This document shows, piece after piece, positions 22,293 to 31,184 of a DNA stretch of 56,349 nt. The stretch spans positions 1 through 56,349 of the forward strand of contig MVQK01000001.1 of the NCBI GenBank assembly GCA_002067515.1. Direction: 5' to 3'. This DNA comes from Pelotomaculum sp. PtaB.Bin013 (lineage in GTDB: Bacteria > Bacillota > Desulfotomaculia > Desulfotomaculales > Pelotomaculaceae). Both the position numbers and the translations under genes were made by a program. The notes under the pieces were generated by a model. The model was not told the DNA's origin. It searched no databases and was given only the letters and a program-made list of their open reading frames with translations. The number at the start of each line of letters is the position of its first letter. The first letter of the stretch is position 1.

Positions 22293-24674
22293 ATGAACTT
22301 TGAGAAACTCAGAATACCGGTTGATAAACTAAGGCGAATTTGTAGCCGTGATGAGTTTGATTTTTGTAAAACAACTGTTGATGTTTCCCCGCTTGACGGA
22401 TTTATCGTTCAGGAACGCGCGGTAAGGGCTATGCAATTTGGCCTGGCCATGAACGCACCTGGTTATAATATTTTTGTCGTCGGACCTTCGGGCACGGGCA
22501 AAGGCACTTACACACAGGCTGTTGTATCTCAGGTGGCTGCGGGTAAACCCGCGCCGGACGACTGGTGCTATATACACAATTTTAATGACCAGGATCGCCC
22601 TATGGCTGTTTCATTACCTGCCGGAGAAGGTTACGGCTTTCAAAAAGACATGGAAGAATTGGTGGCCGACCTGCGGGTTGCCATACCAAAAGCCTTTGAA
22701 GACGGTGATTATGAACAACAAAAAAGTTTAATTATTGAATCCGTTCAGCAAGAGATGGATGGTTATTTCCAGGCGCTTGAACAGGAAGCGAGGGAATCTG
22801 GTTTAAATGTGAAACAGACCCAAAGAGGAGTTGTCTTTATACCGCTTAAAGATAACAAACCCATTCCACCCGAGGAATTTGACCGAATTCCTGTAGAAGA
22901 ACGCCATAAGATAGAAGAGAAAGGGCGAAGGCTGCAAAAAAAGTTTGATGAAACTTTGCATACCGGCCGGGTACTGGAAAAACAGGCCAAAGAAAAAATT
23001 GAAGAATTGGAAAAGCAAATTGCTCTATTTGCTGCAGGTCCCATTGTTGACAGGCTTTTGGCAAAATACGATCCATTTCCGCCAATTGTGGAGTATCTAA
23101 GAGAGGTATTAAGGGATATAACGAAAAACACTGTTACTTTTAAAAACCAGGTGTCTGAGCCGGCTGTGCCGTCTATTCCAGTCCAAATCCAGCAGGATGA
23201 TGTTGATCAATATACCCGTTACAAAGTCAATCTTTTCGTTACGAACAATAAAAATGCAGGAGCCCCTGTTATAACGGAACCCAGTACTAGTTATTACAAC
23301 ATTTTTGGAAAGGTCGAATATCGCAGCCATGTGCTTTCTTCCTATACGGATTTTACAATGGTAAAGCCCGGAGCGATTCACCGGGCAAATGGAGGATATC
23401 TCATTCTGCAGGCTAAAGATGTTTTGAGTGACCCGTTAACCTGGGATACGCTGAAGAAAGCTATCAAATACAGGCAAGCTAAGGTAGAAAATATAGGTGA
23501 ACAATATCGCCTTGTTCCGAATGCTACATTGAGACCGGAACCGATCCCGTTTAACGCAAAGGTAATTCTCATCGGTTCTCCGCATCTATATCAGCTATTG
23601 TATAGTATTGACGAAGACTTTCAGAAACTTTTTAAAGTTAAGGTTGATTTTGATACTGAAATGCCCCGGACTCCGGAAAACTTGCGCAAGTATGCTTCCT
23701 TTGTCAGTACCGTTTGCCGTGAAGACAACCTGATACATTTTGATTGGAGCGGTTTGGGCAAACTGACCGAGTACGGTTCTTACCTGGCGGGACATCAGGA
23801 TAAACTTTCCACTCGGTTTAATGAAGTAATTGAGATCGTTTATGAAGCGGCGGCGTTTGCTCAAATTGAAGGCTCTTCCTTTGTTGAATCAAGTCATGTT
23901 CAAAAAGCTATAAAAGAGAGGAGATACCGTTCCAGCCGGATAGAAGAAAAATTCCAAGAGTTAATTATCAATAATTCAATAATGATCGATACTCAAGGCT
24001 GTGTTGTAGGGCAAGTTAATGGTCTTGCCGTGAGCGAATTTGGTGGTTATGTTTTTGGCAGGCCGGTTCGTATTACCGCAAGGACATATCTGGGACGTGG
24101 CGGTATTATAAATATTGAGCGTGAGGCGCAAATGAGCGGTAGTATTCACTCAAAAGGCATCCTTATTTTGGCCGGTTACCTGGGTGGAAAGTTTGCCCAG
24201 AAAAAACCGCTCGGTATTACCGCGCAAATTACTTTTGAACAATTATATGACGGTGTAGAGGGAGACAGCGCTTCCAGTGCCGAACTTTACGCGATTCTAT
24301 CCAGCTTGTCAGGACTTCCTCTTAAGCAGTGTTTGGCGGTTACTGGTTCAGTTAATCAGTTCGGTGAGATTCAGCCAATTGGCGGAGCGACCGAAAAGAT
24401 AGAAGGTTTCTTTGATATCTGTAAAGCAAGAGGTTTATCAGGAGAACAGGGTGTAATAATACCGATTCAAAATTTAGAAAATTTAATGCTGAAGGAAGAA
24501 ATCCTTGATGCTGTGAATGAAGGTAAATTCCATATATACGCGGTTAAAGATATTGAAGAAGGCATTGAACTATTAAGTGGAGTTGCAGCGGGAAAAATGA
24601 TGGAAGACGGTACCTACCCCAAGGGTAGTGTTATGGACCTGGTCGAACAAAAGATTAATGAGAATAACAATTAG
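22293..24674 (+). CDS. Lon-related ATP-dependent protease (LonB-like, AAA_32 type)
   Basis: 793 residues. An N-terminal ATPase domain has the P-loop GPSGTGKGTYT (about 65-75) and a long coiled insert (about 145-255), then DRLLAKYDPF and the second half of the AAA fold. The C-terminal Lon protease domain has the catalytic Ser in EGDSASSAE (about 658) and Lys in GGATEKIEG (about 701), a spacing of 43 as in Lon. It degrades abnormal or regulatory proteins in the cytoplasm, by family. The ATG follows GTGAGGGGGAAAT. It stands alone, near the tRNA. Confidence 0.88.
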   Translation: MNFEKLRIPVDKLRRICSRDEFDFCKTTVDVSPLDGFIVQERAVRAMQFGLAMNAPGYNIFVVGPSGTGKGTYTQAVVSQVAAGKPAPDDWCYIHNFNDQDRPMAVSLPAGEGYGFQKDMEELVADLRVAIPKAFEDGDYEQQKSLIIESVQQEMDGYFQALEQEARESGLNVKQTQRGVVFIPLKDNKPIPPEEFDRIPVEERHKIEEKGRRLQKKFDETLHTGRVLEKQAKEKIEELEKQIALFAAGPIVDRLLAKYDPFPPIVEYLREVLRDITKNTVTFKNQVSEPAVPSIPVQIQQDDVDQYTRYKVNLFVTNNKNAGAPVITEPSTSYYNIFGKVEYRSHVLSSYTDFTMVKPGAIHRANGGYLILQAKDVLSDPLTWDTLKKAIKYRQAKVENIGEQYRLVPNATLRPEPIPFNAKVILIGSPHLYQLLYSIDEDFQKLFKVKVDFDTEMPRTPENLRKYASFVSTVCREDNLIHFDWSGLGKLTEYGSYLAGHQDKLSTRFNEVIEIVYEAAAFAQIEGSSFVESSHVQKAIKERRYRSSRIEEKFQELIINNSIMIDTQGCVVGQVNGLAVSEFGGYVFGRPVRITARTYLGRGGIINIEREAQMSGSIHSKGILILAGYLGGKFAQKKPLGITAQITFEQLYDGVEGDSASSAELYAILSSLSGLPLKQCLAVTGSVNQFGEIQPIGGATEKIEGFFDICKARGLSGEQGVIIPIQNLENLMLKEEILDAVNEGKFHIYAVKDIEEGIELLSGVAAGKMMEDGTYPKGSVMDLVEQKINENNN

Positions 24675-24730
24675 TTACCCACAAAAGTTTAGAGACAGAT
24701 AAATAGGTGACGGCAAAACTGAAGGAATAG

Positions 24731-25096
24731 TTATGTTTGCCGGCTCTCAAATAGCTTAAGTAATGCTTTACCAGACGCATCTTCTGGTGAATCCGAAAAA
24801 ATTTCTATTGATTCATCTTTGTAATACCATTGATTGCTCTCTTTAATATAACCAAGGACGAAGTCTTTTTTAGCTCTTATTCTTAGTTCATCGAGCAGCC
24901 TGCCAAGACGGGGCAGCCATACCAGTTCACCCATTTCCCGGAGGGATAAGACTATTTTTCTCTCTCTTTCATGGCGGGAGATAATTGGTTCAATAATTTC
25001 TTCGCCTGCTTCACCGAAAACAATTGTAAGGTCACCTACTCTAGGTTCCCATGATAAGTACTTGGCCAGTTGCTTGGCCAGAGATAAGCTGAGCAC
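24731..25096 (-). CDS. Conserved hypothetical protein
   Basis: 121 residues from a GTG start behind AAGGGGGTTATAC. The sequence is soluble and mixed: SLAKQLAKYLSWEPRVGDLT, IISRHERERKIVLSLREMGE and LGRLLDELRIRAKKD. No motif I recognise. The PRVGD...WLPRLGRLLDEL layout looks like a folded single domain. It is monocistronic and convergent with the protease gene. Confidence 0.55.
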   Translation of the reverse strand: MLSLSLAKQLAKYLSWEPRVGDLTIVFGEAGEEIIEPIISRHERERKIVLSLREMGELVWLPRLGRLLDELRIRAKKDFVLGYIKESNQWYYKDESIEIFSDSPEDASGKALLKLFESRQT

Positions 25097-25260
25097 CGTA
25101 TAACCCCCTTAATTTATAGCTAAATAATTAACGGGTGATAATGATAAATGAATTATAACACAGAATCTAATAAATTTCTTTAAAGTATACTGAGGTTGTT
25201 TAATAGTTTGTCATACCCTTTTTTAGCGGTTTGATAGGGGTCTGTGATGAATACCGGTAT

Positions 25261-25533
25261 CTATTTTATATATTTTTGGTCCAGCCCGGCAACGAAAACG
25301 AGGATCTTGGCTACCGCTTCATATAATTCCGGTGGTATCTCTTTTCCGATTCCCAGGTCGTACAAGGTTTTGGCCAGAGATTGGTCGCGGTACACCGGTA
25401 CTCCGGTTTTTTTAGCTATCTCTTTGATCTTTTGCGCTTTTAGTCCTTTACCGGCAGCTACCACTATTGGCGCGCCATCTTTGCCTGGTTCATAGCGCAG
25501 AGCGGTGGCAATTTCTTTCCGTAAATCTTCCAT
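25261..25533 (-). CDS. FlhB C-terminal-domain-like protein (FhlX-like)
   Basis: 90 residues from the ATG after GAGGTAAGTACT. It matches the cytoplasmic tail of the flagellar export protein FlhB: ATALRYEPGKDGAPIVVAAG, then KIKEIAKKTGVPVYRDQSLA and YEAVAKILVFVAG. The autocleavage motif NPTH is replaced by GAPI. Stand-alone FlhB-tail proteins are known to partially replace the FlhB tail in export switching. It begins 10 bases after a FliK-like gene, and the pair probably acts together in flagellar or related export control. Confidence 0.75.
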   Translation of the reverse strand: MEDLRKEIATALRYEPGKDGAPIVVAAGKGLKAQKIKEIAKKTGVPVYRDQSLAKTLYDLGIGKEIPPELYEAVAKILVFVAGLDQKYIK

Positions 25534-25543
25534 AGTACTTACC

Positions 25544-26140
25544 TCAAATTTCTCTATTGAGCAAGTAAGCTTCAAACTTAGGGAGCAATTCATTTGTAAG
25601 CCCGCCAAGACCTGCGCGGGCCTGGCTGGTTAAGGATACTTCATTAAATCCGATTTCCTTTAAGGCGTCTCTTATTGGAGAGAAATTTTCCCGAAGGATT
25701 TTACTGGAATTTTCGTTTTCAGTAAAATATTTGACAGATAAAAAATTGTTTCTCCATGACAGATTTATCCAGATGTGGCCCATATTATCAGTATCGATGT
25801 GAACAAATATTTCTGTAACCGGCCTGTCAACGGTTGCGGAATCGGCCGCGTTTCTCTCGTTTAACCTGGCAAAAAATCTGGCTTCCGGAAAAAGCTCAGA
25901 ACGCAGGGGCAGGGGGGTAAAGGCCGGTGAGTTGACAGTTGGTTCTATGATTTGCTTGGTTTCAACTCGCGTTGGTAACTTTTCAGGCTGGCTGTTATCC
26001 AGCGCTTCAAGCACTTTCTTGCCAAGAGCCATCGCATCACGTGTGCTTGCGGCGCCTTCCGGCTTAGGTGCGGGTGACACCTTGCTGATATTACGGTTGG
26101 TCATTTCAAAAAGTAAATTGGTTAATAAATTAATATTCAT
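25544..26140 (-). CDS. FliK-like hook-length control C-terminal domain protein
   Basis: 198 residues from the ATG nine bases after AAAGGGG (a TTG three codons upstream touches the ribosome site and is less likely). Residues 1-110 are a disordered Pro/Glu/Thr-rich linker. The C-terminal part (IFVHIDTDNMGHIWINLSW, then LRENFSPIRDALKEIGFNEV) has the pattern of the flagellar hook-length control domain. It is much shorter than FliK. It is paired with the FlhB-tail gene just downstream, mirroring the FliK-FlhB partnership. The other flagellar genes are not in this window. Confidence 0.65.
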   Translation of the reverse strand: MNINLLTNLLFEMTNRNISKVSPAPKPEGAASTRDAMALGKKVLEALDNSQPEKLPTRVETKQIIEPTVNSPAFTPLPLRSELFPEARFFARLNERNAADSATVDRPVTEIFVHIDTDNMGHIWINLSWRNNFLSVKYFTENENSSKILRENFSPIRDALKEIGFNEVSLTSQARAGLGGLTNELLPKFEAYLLNREI

Positions 26141-26281
26141 TGCTGCCAACCCCTTTCGATTAATCAGCCTATTTAAACAATCGACTCATCTATACTTTTT
26201 GTGAAGGGGGTAAGTTTTTAATAAAAAGGATTATAATGACAGAAGGAGAATGAATAAGATAGAGAATTTGGTGGTGTCTTA

Positions 26282-26962
26282 ATGGATTTGCCGGTTATAT
26301 TTACTACAGCTTTCATAATAGGCTTTTCGGGGGCTATGGTACCAGGGCCGTTGCTGACTGTGGCGATTGGTGAGAGTTTCCAATTGGGTTTTATCGCCGG
26401 TCCTTTGCTAATGCTTGGGCACGGACTTCTAGAAATAGCCCTGATCTTCGCGCTTGCCGGCGGACTCTCGGTTTTCTTGACTCAAACCCTTGTATCGCAT
26501 ATCATTGCAATAGCCGGGGGAATTTTCCTTGTTTATATGGGCTATGGAATAGCCAAGGACGCTTACATAGGGAAATTTTCATTTAACTTACAACAGGAAG
26601 ATACAGGATCTGAGAGCACGGTAATAAGTGAGTCAAGTGCAGTTGCTGTTGGGAAAAGGAGAATGCGCGTTGTTGCGATGGGTATTCTGGTCAGTCTTTC
26701 TAATCCATACTGGACGATTTGGTGGGCGACTGTCGGTCTGGCTTATATAACTATGTCTTTGAACAGCGGTTATACCGGTCTAACAGTTTTTTTTACAGGG
26801 CATATCCTGGCTGATTTCACTTGGTACAGCCTGGTGGCCGCGGTAGTGGCCGGCGGCAGAAAGTTTTTAAGCGGTGGTGTGTACAAGGGTGTTCTTTTAG
26901 TCTGCGGCGTTTTTATGATTGGGCTGGGAGGCTACTTTCTTTACAATGGCCTTTTTGCATGA
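26282..26962 (+). CDS. LysE-family amino acid exporter
   Basis: 226 residues with about six transmembrane helices and the LysE/RhtB opening GFSGAMVPGPLLTVAIGES. The middle loop (about 105-130) is hydrophilic, and NPYWTIWWATVGL is a family-like motif. It exports an amino acid or a similar small molecule; the substrate cannot be told. The start follows GGTGGTG. The next gene starts 55 bases downstream and could be cotranscribed. Confidence 0.85.
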   Translation: MDLPVIFTTAFIIGFSGAMVPGPLLTVAIGESFQLGFIAGPLLMLGHGLLEIALIFALAGGLSVFLTQTLVSHIIAIAGGIFLVYMGYGIAKDAYIGKFSFNLQQEDTGSESTVISESSAVAVGKRRMRVVAMGILVSLSNPYWTIWWATVGLAYITMSLNSGYTGLTVFFTGHILADFTWYSLVAAVVAGGRKFLSGGVYKGVLLVCGVFMIGLGGYFLYNGLFA

Positions 26963-27017
26963 ACATTTTAGCTTGCGGTAAAAATAAACCATGATAAAAA
27001 GGAGGAAGAATACTGTT

Positions 27018-28418
27018 ATGTCAATAGTATATTGCGGAATATGCCCGCACCCGCCGATTGCCGTGCCGGAAGTTGGCCGGGAAGAATCCAAAAAGGTTGT
27101 TGCGACCCAACAGGCGCTTGTTGAATTGGGTAGGCGGGTTAAACAAAGCGGTGCCGAGACGGTCGTAATAATATCCCCGCATGCTCCGCTTTTTCGGGAT
27201 GTGATTGCGATTAACCGGGTACCGGAGTTAATAGGGGATCTGGCAAGTTTTAGGGCGGGAGAACTAAAGTTTCGTCTGAACAACGACCAGTTGTTGGCTG
27301 ACAGTATTAACGGCCAGGCTGCCGGTTTGGGTATTGATATTTTAGATCTGAATGAAGATATTGAAGAAATATATGATATCAACCTGGACCTCGACCATGG
27401 TGTTACCGTGCCTCTTTATTTTCTCCAAAAGGGTGGCGTGGATCTGCCGTTTGTTCATGTGTCTATGGCCATTGCGCCGGTAGAGAAGCTTTATCTTTTC
27501 GGACTCGCGGTGCGCCGGGCTGCAGAGTCGCTGGGCCGAAAAGTAGCCTTGCTGGCTAGCGGAGACCTGTCTCACGGACTGACTAAGGACGCGCCCGGCG
27601 GCTACCTGCCGCGGGGTAAAGAATTCGATGAAGAGCTTGTCCGGTTGCTTTCCATTCCGGATATCGAAGGCGTGTTAAAAATGGATCAATCCTTGGTGCA
27701 ATTGGCTGGTGAATGTGGCTACCGTTCTATTGTCATGATGCTGGGGGCGCTGGATGGCTACGGTGTCAAAGCTGAGATTTTGTCTTACGAGGGGCCTTTC
27801 GGAGTCGGCTATATGGTGGCTTCCTTAGAACCGTCTGGAGAAAATATGGCGCAATCCATCCTGGCTAAAATGGAGGACGAGCAAAAAAATAAAATAGCGC
27901 TGCGCCGTGCGGAAGAAAGTTTCTTGGTGAGAGTTGCCAGGGAAACCCTGGAAAGACACGTTAAAGGCGAGCCCCCTGTGGATGTGTCAGGTGTACCTGA
28001 TGAATTCAAGAAGAGAGCCGGCGTTTTTGTATCAATTAAAAAACGTGGGAGTCTGCGTGGTTGTATCGGTACCATTACGCCAACCAAACGAAGCATAGCC
28101 GAAGAAGTGGCTGCCAATGCCATCAGTGCCGGGATAAACGACCCGCGCTTCCAGCCGGTTGGTCAAGAGGAATTGGCAGACCTGGAGTATTCTGTTGATG
28201 TGCTTCAGCCGCCTAGGCCGGTCAAAAGCTACGATGAACTTGATCCTAAAAAGTATGGGGTAATTGTCCGGACCGGGCTGCGGAGCGGCTTGTTACTGCC
28301 AAACCTTGAAGGAGTTGATACTGTCGAAGAACAGGTTTCCATAGCGCGCCAAAAAGCCGGAATCAAAGAGTATGAACAGGCGGAGTTGGAAAGGTTCGAA
28401 GTAACCAGGTATAAATAA
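27018..28418 (+). CDS. amrBA: AmmeMemoRadiSam system proteins B and A, fused
   Basis: About 466 residues in two domains. Residues 1-265 are a Memo/LigB-like extradiol dioxygenase fold (CGICPHPPIAVPEVG, IISPHAPLFRD, LDHGVTVPLYFL, LASGDLSHGL) with the conserved histidines. Residues 285-466 are an AMMECR1 domain with GVFVSIKKRGSLRGCIGTI and NDPRFQPV. The start ATG at 27018 follows AAGGAGGAAG; the ATG at 26991 has no site. The radical SAM partner follows 19 bases later. The trio is widespread in anaerobes and its substrate is unknown to me. Fusion in the order B-A is seen directly. Confidence 0.88.
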   Translation: MSIVYCGICPHPPIAVPEVGREESKKVVATQQALVELGRRVKQSGAETVVIISPHAPLFRDVIAINRVPELIGDLASFRAGELKFRLNNDQLLADSINGQAAGLGIDILDLNEDIEEIYDINLDLDHGVTVPLYFLQKGGVDLPFVHVSMAIAPVEKLYLFGLAVRRAAESLGRKVALLASGDLSHGLTKDAPGGYLPRGKEFDEELVRLLSIPDIEGVLKMDQSLVQLAGECGYRSIVMMLGALDGYGVKAEILSYEGPFGVGYMVASLEPSGENMAQSILAKMEDEQKNKIALRRAEESFLVRVARETLERHVKGEPPVDVSGVPDEFKKRAGVFVSIKKRGSLRGCIGTITPTKRSIAEEVAANAISAGINDPRFQPVGQEELADLEYSVDVLQPPRPVKSYDELDPKKYGVIVRTGLRSGLLLPNLEGVDTVEEQVSIARQKAGIKEYEQAELERFEVTRYK

Positions 28419-28437
28419 TCATAAGGAGTTATTATAA

Positions 28438-29439
28438 TTGCGAGAAGCTTTGTTTTATGAAAAAAAAGAGCAAAATTTGACTGCTTGCCGGCTCTGCCCG
28501 AAGCTCTGCACTATCCGGGAAGATAAGTCCGGTTTCTGCCGGGTGAGAGAGAATCGTAAAGGCACGCTTTACGCAGCCAACTACGGCAAAGTGACTTCTT
28601 ATGGCATGGATCCGATTGAGAAAAAACCTTTGTATCATTTTTACCCTGGTTCTTATATATTGTCCTTTGGCACTATGGGGTGTAACCTGCGTTGCGGATT
28701 TTGCCAGAACTGGAGCATTGCCCACGGAGATCCTGATACGGCTGATGTTACACCGGAACAAGCTGTCAATATGGCCAGACGGCAGATAGCGGACGGCTAC
28801 CCAAATGTCGGCATCGCATACACATATTCAGAACCTTTTATGTGGTACGAGTTCGTGTTGGATACAGCCCGGCTGGCCGGTAAGGCAGGGCTGAAAAATG
28901 TTCTGGTTACCAATGGTTACGTAAACGAGACTCCGCTGCGGGAAATTCTACCGTATATTGACGCCATGAATATTGACATTAAAGGTTTTACAGAAGATTA
29001 TTACCGGAAAAGTTGCGTTGGCAGGCTGGAACCGGTACTGCGAACGATTGAGATAGCTTATGCTCAAAGATGTCATGTTGAATTGACCAACCTGCTGGTG
29101 ACAGGTCTTAACGACTCTTCTGAAGAGATCGAAAAGCTGGTTGATTGGATTGTTTCCCTGGACCGGGAAATACCGCTCCATTTTTCCAGGTATTTTCCCA
29201 ATTTTGAAATGGATTTGCCGGCAACACCGCTTGAAACGTTAAGGCGAGCCGGGGATATAGCCAGGAAGAAGCTTTCCTATGTTTACATCGGCAACGCCCG
29301 GGAACTGGGTGCTCAAGACACCTACTGCCCCGAATGTGGAGAAAAATTAATTAGCAGAACAGGTTATAATATCCGCACAAATGGCCTTGATGGTGAGAGA
29401 TGCCGTAATTGTGGCAGGAGAATTAGTATCGTTGGGTGA
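28438..29439 (+). CDS. amrS: AmmeMemoRadiSam system radical SAM enzyme
   Basis: 333 residues from TTG nine bases after AAGGAG. The N-terminal Cys-rich stretch (CRLCPKLCTIREDKSGFC) precedes the SAM cluster motif CNLRCGFC (about 82-89) and a YTYSEPFMW motif typical of the PflA-like AmrS family. The C-terminus adds a zinc ribbon (CPECGEKL, then CRNCGRRI). It would generate a 5'-deoxyadenosyl radical to modify an unknown target, working with the fused B-A protein upstream. All cluster cysteines are present. Confidence 0.88.
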   Translation: MREALFYEKKEQNLTACRLCPKLCTIREDKSGFCRVRENRKGTLYAANYGKVTSYGMDPIEKKPLYHFYPGSYILSFGTMGCNLRCGFCQNWSIAHGDPDTADVTPEQAVNMARRQIADGYPNVGIAYTYSEPFMWYEFVLDTARLAGKAGLKNVLVTNGYVNETPLREILPYIDAMNIDIKGFTEDYYRKSCVGRLEPVLRTIEIAYAQRCHVELTNLLVTGLNDSSEEIEKLVDWIVSLDREIPLHFSRYFPNFEMDLPATPLETLRRAGDIARKKLSYVYIGNARELGAQDTYCPECGEKLISRTGYNIRTNGLDGERCRNCGRRISIVG

Positions 29440-29510
29440 TTTCGTGGCATAGATAGAGGACGTTTTAGAACAATTATGATTAAGGTTGGACCAAAGGTGC
29501 CACCAATATG

Positions 29511-29537
29511 CCGGCGCGTCAAAGCGCCGGTTTCTTC
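29511..29537 (+). terminator. Terminator after amrS
   Basis: Perfect stem CCGGCGC/GCGCCGG with a six-base loop and a TTTCTTCT tail. It is nested inside a longer inverted repeat, CCAAAGGT (29491-29498) against ACCTTTGG (29550-29557), giving a two-tier structure. Confidence 0.7.
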
Positions 29538-29571
29538 TAGTGAAGAGGGGACCTTTGGGCATGCACTTGAT

Positions 29572-30012
29572 TTAAGTTTTATGGTCTTTTAGCAGCATGT
29601 AAAGACTTTTTGTAAAATTTTTATCATCATCCGACGTCCTTTTAGCCGGTCCTTTGGTTCTGCCGCCGCTTCTCCGGTGTTTTGCTTTCAGTTCCCTTTC
29701 TTCCAGCAGAAAATCAATAGTGTCCGGGCTGAAAATACGTCCTGAAGGGGATAATGCCGCAGCCCCCTTACCCAGAGTCATTGCAGCCAGACCCCAGTCT
29801 TGTGTGATTACAATATCTCCTTTGACGGCTAATTTCATTATTTCCATGTCTGCCTCTTGGGGAGCGTTTCCAACCACGATATGATTTTCAGAATCGATCT
29901 TGTGATTGAAGTTGGCTACGGTAATCATAGGCAGTGAAAGTTGTGCGGCAGCCTGCCGGCATATTTCCAGCACACTTTTAGGGGTAGCGTCGGCGTCTAT
30001 TATTATTCTCAT
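29572..30012 (-). CDS. YaiI/YqxD family (UPF0178, DUF188) protein
   Basis: 146 residues: MRIIIDADATPKSVLEICRQ, HIVVGNAPQEADMEIM and VITQDWGLAAMTLGKGAAAL are family hallmarks, and a PIN-like nuclease fold is predicted for the family with acidic residues Asp6, Asp8 and Asp92-region. The C-terminus is basic (HRRSGGRTKGPAKR). Function is not established. The ATG follows GAGGATGG. Monocistronic and convergent with amrS. Confidence 0.85.
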   Translation of the reverse strand: MRIIIDADATPKSVLEICRQAAAQLSLPMITVANFNHKIDSENHIVVGNAPQEADMEIMKLAVKGDIVITQDWGLAAMTLGKGAAALSPSGRIFSPDTIDFLLEERELKAKHRRSGGRTKGPAKRTSDDDKNFTKSLYMLLKDHKT

Positions 30013-30186
30013 AAATTAATAACCATCCTCGAGTATATGTATAGGTATTTGCAAAAATCGTTGTTCCTAATCCATATAATGCTTTGTTAATGTTATAGAT
30101 TCACCTTCTTGAACTTAGGAGAAGTTATAAAATATAATTATATATTAAGAAAAGTTGATTCTCTATATGGAAGGGAGGTTAAAACA

Positions 30187-31164
30187 ATGCCTGCCAATCT
30201 CACACCAATATATTATAAAGCTGAAGAAAATTTTAAGAAAGCCGTTACTGTATCGGAAAAAATTGCCGCTCTGGAGGAAATGCTCGCGGTGATACCAAAG
30301 CACAAAGGTACTGAAAAGATGCAGGCAGATTTAAAAAAGCGCCTTTCCCGGCTTAGGGAGGAAGGGCAGAAGAAGTCAAAAAAAGGCCGTATAGATCCTT
30401 TCTGGGTGGAAAAGCAGGGCGCCGGACAAGTGGTATTGTTTGGGTTCCCTAACACCGGCAAGTCATCTTTACTTGCAACCGTAACCAGGGCCAGACCGAA
30501 AATAGCTGAATATCCCTTTACTACGACTTTGCCTATGACCGGTATGATGGCTTATCAGGATATTTTGTTCCAGATGGTTGATACACCACCAATCACAGAA
30601 GAATTGGTTCCTGACGGCCTGTCGGGCACTCTGCGTAACGCTGATGCTTTATTAATTTTGGTCGACGCTGGTTCGGATAATTGTCTTGAACAGCTTCTAA
30701 CGTGTTATGATTATCTAAAAGAAAAGAAGATTATGGCTGATGAGGTTTCGCCTGGAACGCGCGCCATATCAGCTGACCGGTGCATGGTGCTTGCAACCAA
30801 AGCAGAAGTGGATAATAGCGCTGAACATATTCAAATTATGAATGAACTTGGGCCGCCCGATCTTGAAATAATCCCAGTTTCAGCAACAACGGGGCTTGGC
30901 CTGGAAATAATGCGGGAAAAAATTTTTGAATTGCTGAAGATTATCCGGGTCTATACCAAAACGCCGGGCAAGGCGCCTGATATGAAAACCCCCTTTATAC
31001 TTAAAAAAGGGAGTAATGTGCTGGACTTAGCTGAAAATATTCATCGTGATTTACCGCAACTGATGAAGAACGTTAGGGTATGGGGTTCAGCCCGTTACGA
31101 AGGCCAGTCTGTCAACCGGGATTATCAATTATCTGATCGGGATATCGTTGAGATAAACCAGTAA
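30187..31164 (+). CDS. DRG/Obg-like GTPase with TGS domain
   Basis: 325 residues from the ATG nine bases after GGGAGG; the open frame begins at 30109 without a site. A helical head (ALEEMLAVIPKHKGTEKMQADL) is followed by a G domain with GFPNTGKSS (G1), FTTTLPMTG (G2), DTPP (G3, in place of DxxG) and VLATKAEVD (G4, in place of NKxD). The C-terminal TGS domain ends WGSARYEGQSVNRDYQLSD. It resembles the DRG branch of Obg GTPases found in anaerobes and archaea. The weak G3 and G4 motifs suggest altered nucleotide use. The role is unknown, perhaps ribosome-related. Confidence 0.78.
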   Translation: MPANLTPIYYKAEENFKKAVTVSEKIAALEEMLAVIPKHKGTEKMQADLKKRLSRLREEGQKKSKKGRIDPFWVEKQGAGQVVLFGFPNTGKSSLLATVTRARPKIAEYPFTTTLPMTGMMAYQDILFQMVDTPPITEELVPDGLSGTLRNADALLILVDAGSDNCLEQLLTCYDYLKEKKIMADEVSPGTRAISADRCMVLATKAEVDNSAEHIQIMNELGPPDLEIIPVSATTGLGLEIMREKIFELLKIIRVYTKTPGKAPDMKTPFILKKGSNVLDLAENIHRDLPQLMKNVRVWGSARYEGQSVNRDYQLSDRDIVEINQ

Positions 31165-31184
31165 TAAATTTAAGTAATATTTAT

